A stretch of DNA of 64,000 bases from positions 2,728,001-2,792,000 of the forward strand of contig CM037467.1 in NCBI GenBank assembly GCA_021014325.1, read 5' to 3'. Made by a program: the position numbers and the translations under genes. This DNA is from Plazaster borealis. Its lineage: Eukaryota > Echinodermata > Asteroidea > Forcipulatida > Labidiasteridae. How positions within the stretch are numbered: the first letter of the stretch is position 1; the number at the start of each line of letters is the position of its first letter. Positions 62,678 through 64,000 of the stretch are shown one piece after another. Under the pieces are notes generated by a model. That model was not told the DNA's origin, did not search any database, and worked only from the letters and a program-made list of their open reading frames with translations.

Positions 62678-64000
62678 TTAACCCTTTCAACCCCAATAAC
62701 GACTTTATTCGCCCAAGATAACACGCAAAAAAGCACTCAAGCCTGAGCACATAGGCCATTTGTTAAAATGTAGTTTTGTCCACGTTCACCTTCCATACCC
62801 AAGCTTACCATCATTAGAAAAGAAAGATCGGATCTTTCCAATGATGGTAAAATATAATAGGGTTGCCACTATGCAATCACTTCAAATTGGAGTGGAAAGT
62901 TACGGTTGTGTGCAAACAAAGTGTTTGGGTTTACAGGACACACTGGGGAAACAAAGACCAAGAACTTGGACATTTATTGGCTGATTTCAATGATTTTTAA
63001 ATTATATGAAAGGAAATTCAATAAGTAAGACAACTTTTTTACTTATTATGTTCTAAAACCAAATTGTCAAGGTAAAAATCGAACTTTGAACACAAGCTTC
63101 CTGTTGAGTAGTCAAACAACGTGGGCCCCAGCGGTTGTTAATGTCAAAAGAACTTGAGGCTGAAATAAGCTTTTCCAATTTGTGTTCGAGCCCAACACCT
63201 TTCAGAGGGTCTAGGTATGATTTTAGCACACACACAAAATTAGCCTATATAATAATACAAATATGTTTTGAGGGTAATTAACTTTTCCCAATCAAATAAC
63301 ATTAACCTTGTTTTGCCTTTCGCTGTGGCACCACCTGCTATTTTATACAGTAGGTAGGGTAAGGAAATCTAAAGAAGCCTAGGTCAAGTGCGAACTTCAT
63401 AATCAGTAGGCTTTCAGACTAAAATAAAACAATGATTTGATCTTCACCAATTCCGTATAATAACTTTAGGATAAAGAAAAAACAATGTTAATTTCTTTAA
63501 ATTTACAGGGTTCCAATTAATATTTTACGCAATACTCAACATGCCAAAGTGTACCAATTGCAAATGGATTGTGATACTCCAGAGATAAGAGGGAAAATGA
63601 GTATTGAGTGGAATGGAAAGTATTTCAACTTTCTTGATGATTTATAGACAGACCTCATTGCCTGGGTGTTCCTGTAATTACTTTTAATTATACTTTCCAT
63701 GAGATGACCTAGCATTAATATGTTAATGTTTATATAATTATTTAATAGAAGTGTACATGAAAATGTGGGTAATTGTGTGAGAAATTCATGCAGCTGAAAG
63801 AAGGAACTTAAAATAAAAAATGGTTCCATAAAACAAGAAACAAATGTGAAAGTGTTGTCATTATGGTGGTAAACAATTATTAAATTAATGAACCTGACCA
63901 GCCCCCACAAGAAATGTAAAAAAAAAAATAAAAAAAAAAATGTAGGATGGAGCTAGTGATGGTGGTGCCTTAAAAGGCAATAGTGCATCTAAAATAAAAG

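Overview
The window is animal nuclear DNA: AT-rich, with genes split by many introns with GT/AG ends, tRNA-derived SINEs, and hundreds of bases of short inverted-repeat (MITE) elements between and inside genes. The protein architecture (VWC, TIL-like and C-terminal cystine-knot modules around Thr/Pro-rich stretches) and the character of the repeats suggest a marine deuterostome invertebrate, most likely an echinoderm and perhaps a sea star. That identification is inference; no rRNA or mitochondrial marker is present.

Positions 320-37423 (+ strand) hold the 3' part of one very large gene for a secreted, mucin/VWF-like protein. I can trace 54 exons with consistent splice phases. They give an open frame of 12,630 bases (4,209 residues plus stop), and the 5' end lies outside the window. 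Module order: end of a VWC; complete VWC (1149-3532); PTS; TIL-like plus VWC (5238-6045); PTS; TIL-like plus VWC (7564-8984); a repetitive PTS exon (10085-10582); a divergent two-exon copy of an unrecognised Cys-bounded domain (11391-12520); PTS exons; nine near-identical 612-base exons of that same domain (15462-28670), interleaved with PTS exons in long (about 1,612 bp) and short (about 1,058 bp) tandem units; more PTS exons; a final VWC (34521-36009); and a C-terminal cystine knot (37095-37423), followed by an AATAAA.

Positions 37.5-51 kb are mostly mobile and repetitive DNA: a 60-bp tandem array (39.06-40.33 kb) split by a decayed minus-strand LTR-type retrotransposon (about 40.34-43.59 kb), a 1.2-kb terminal-inverted-repeat element, twin copies of a GC-richer MITE, and many copies of a MITE family with ends like TTAAAGGCAC...GTGCCTTTAA.

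Positions 51185-58684 (- strand) hold a complete four-exon coding sequence (218 aa) for a small secreted Cys-containing protein with a signal peptide and a short Ser/Thr/Pro linker. I do not recognise its family. At 62121-62296 (+) there may be the first coding exon of a gene running out of the window, with a basic, mitochondrial-presequence-like N terminus. The rest is intergenic with MITEs, tandem duplications and no gene I can support.

Functionally, the large gene looks like an extracellular polymer. The cystine knot and VWC modules suggest disulfide-linked multimerisation, the Thr-rich exons suggest dense O-glycosylation, and the repeated domain gives regularly spaced folded units. A gel-forming mucus or adhesive protein would fit, but the sequence alone does not settle it.
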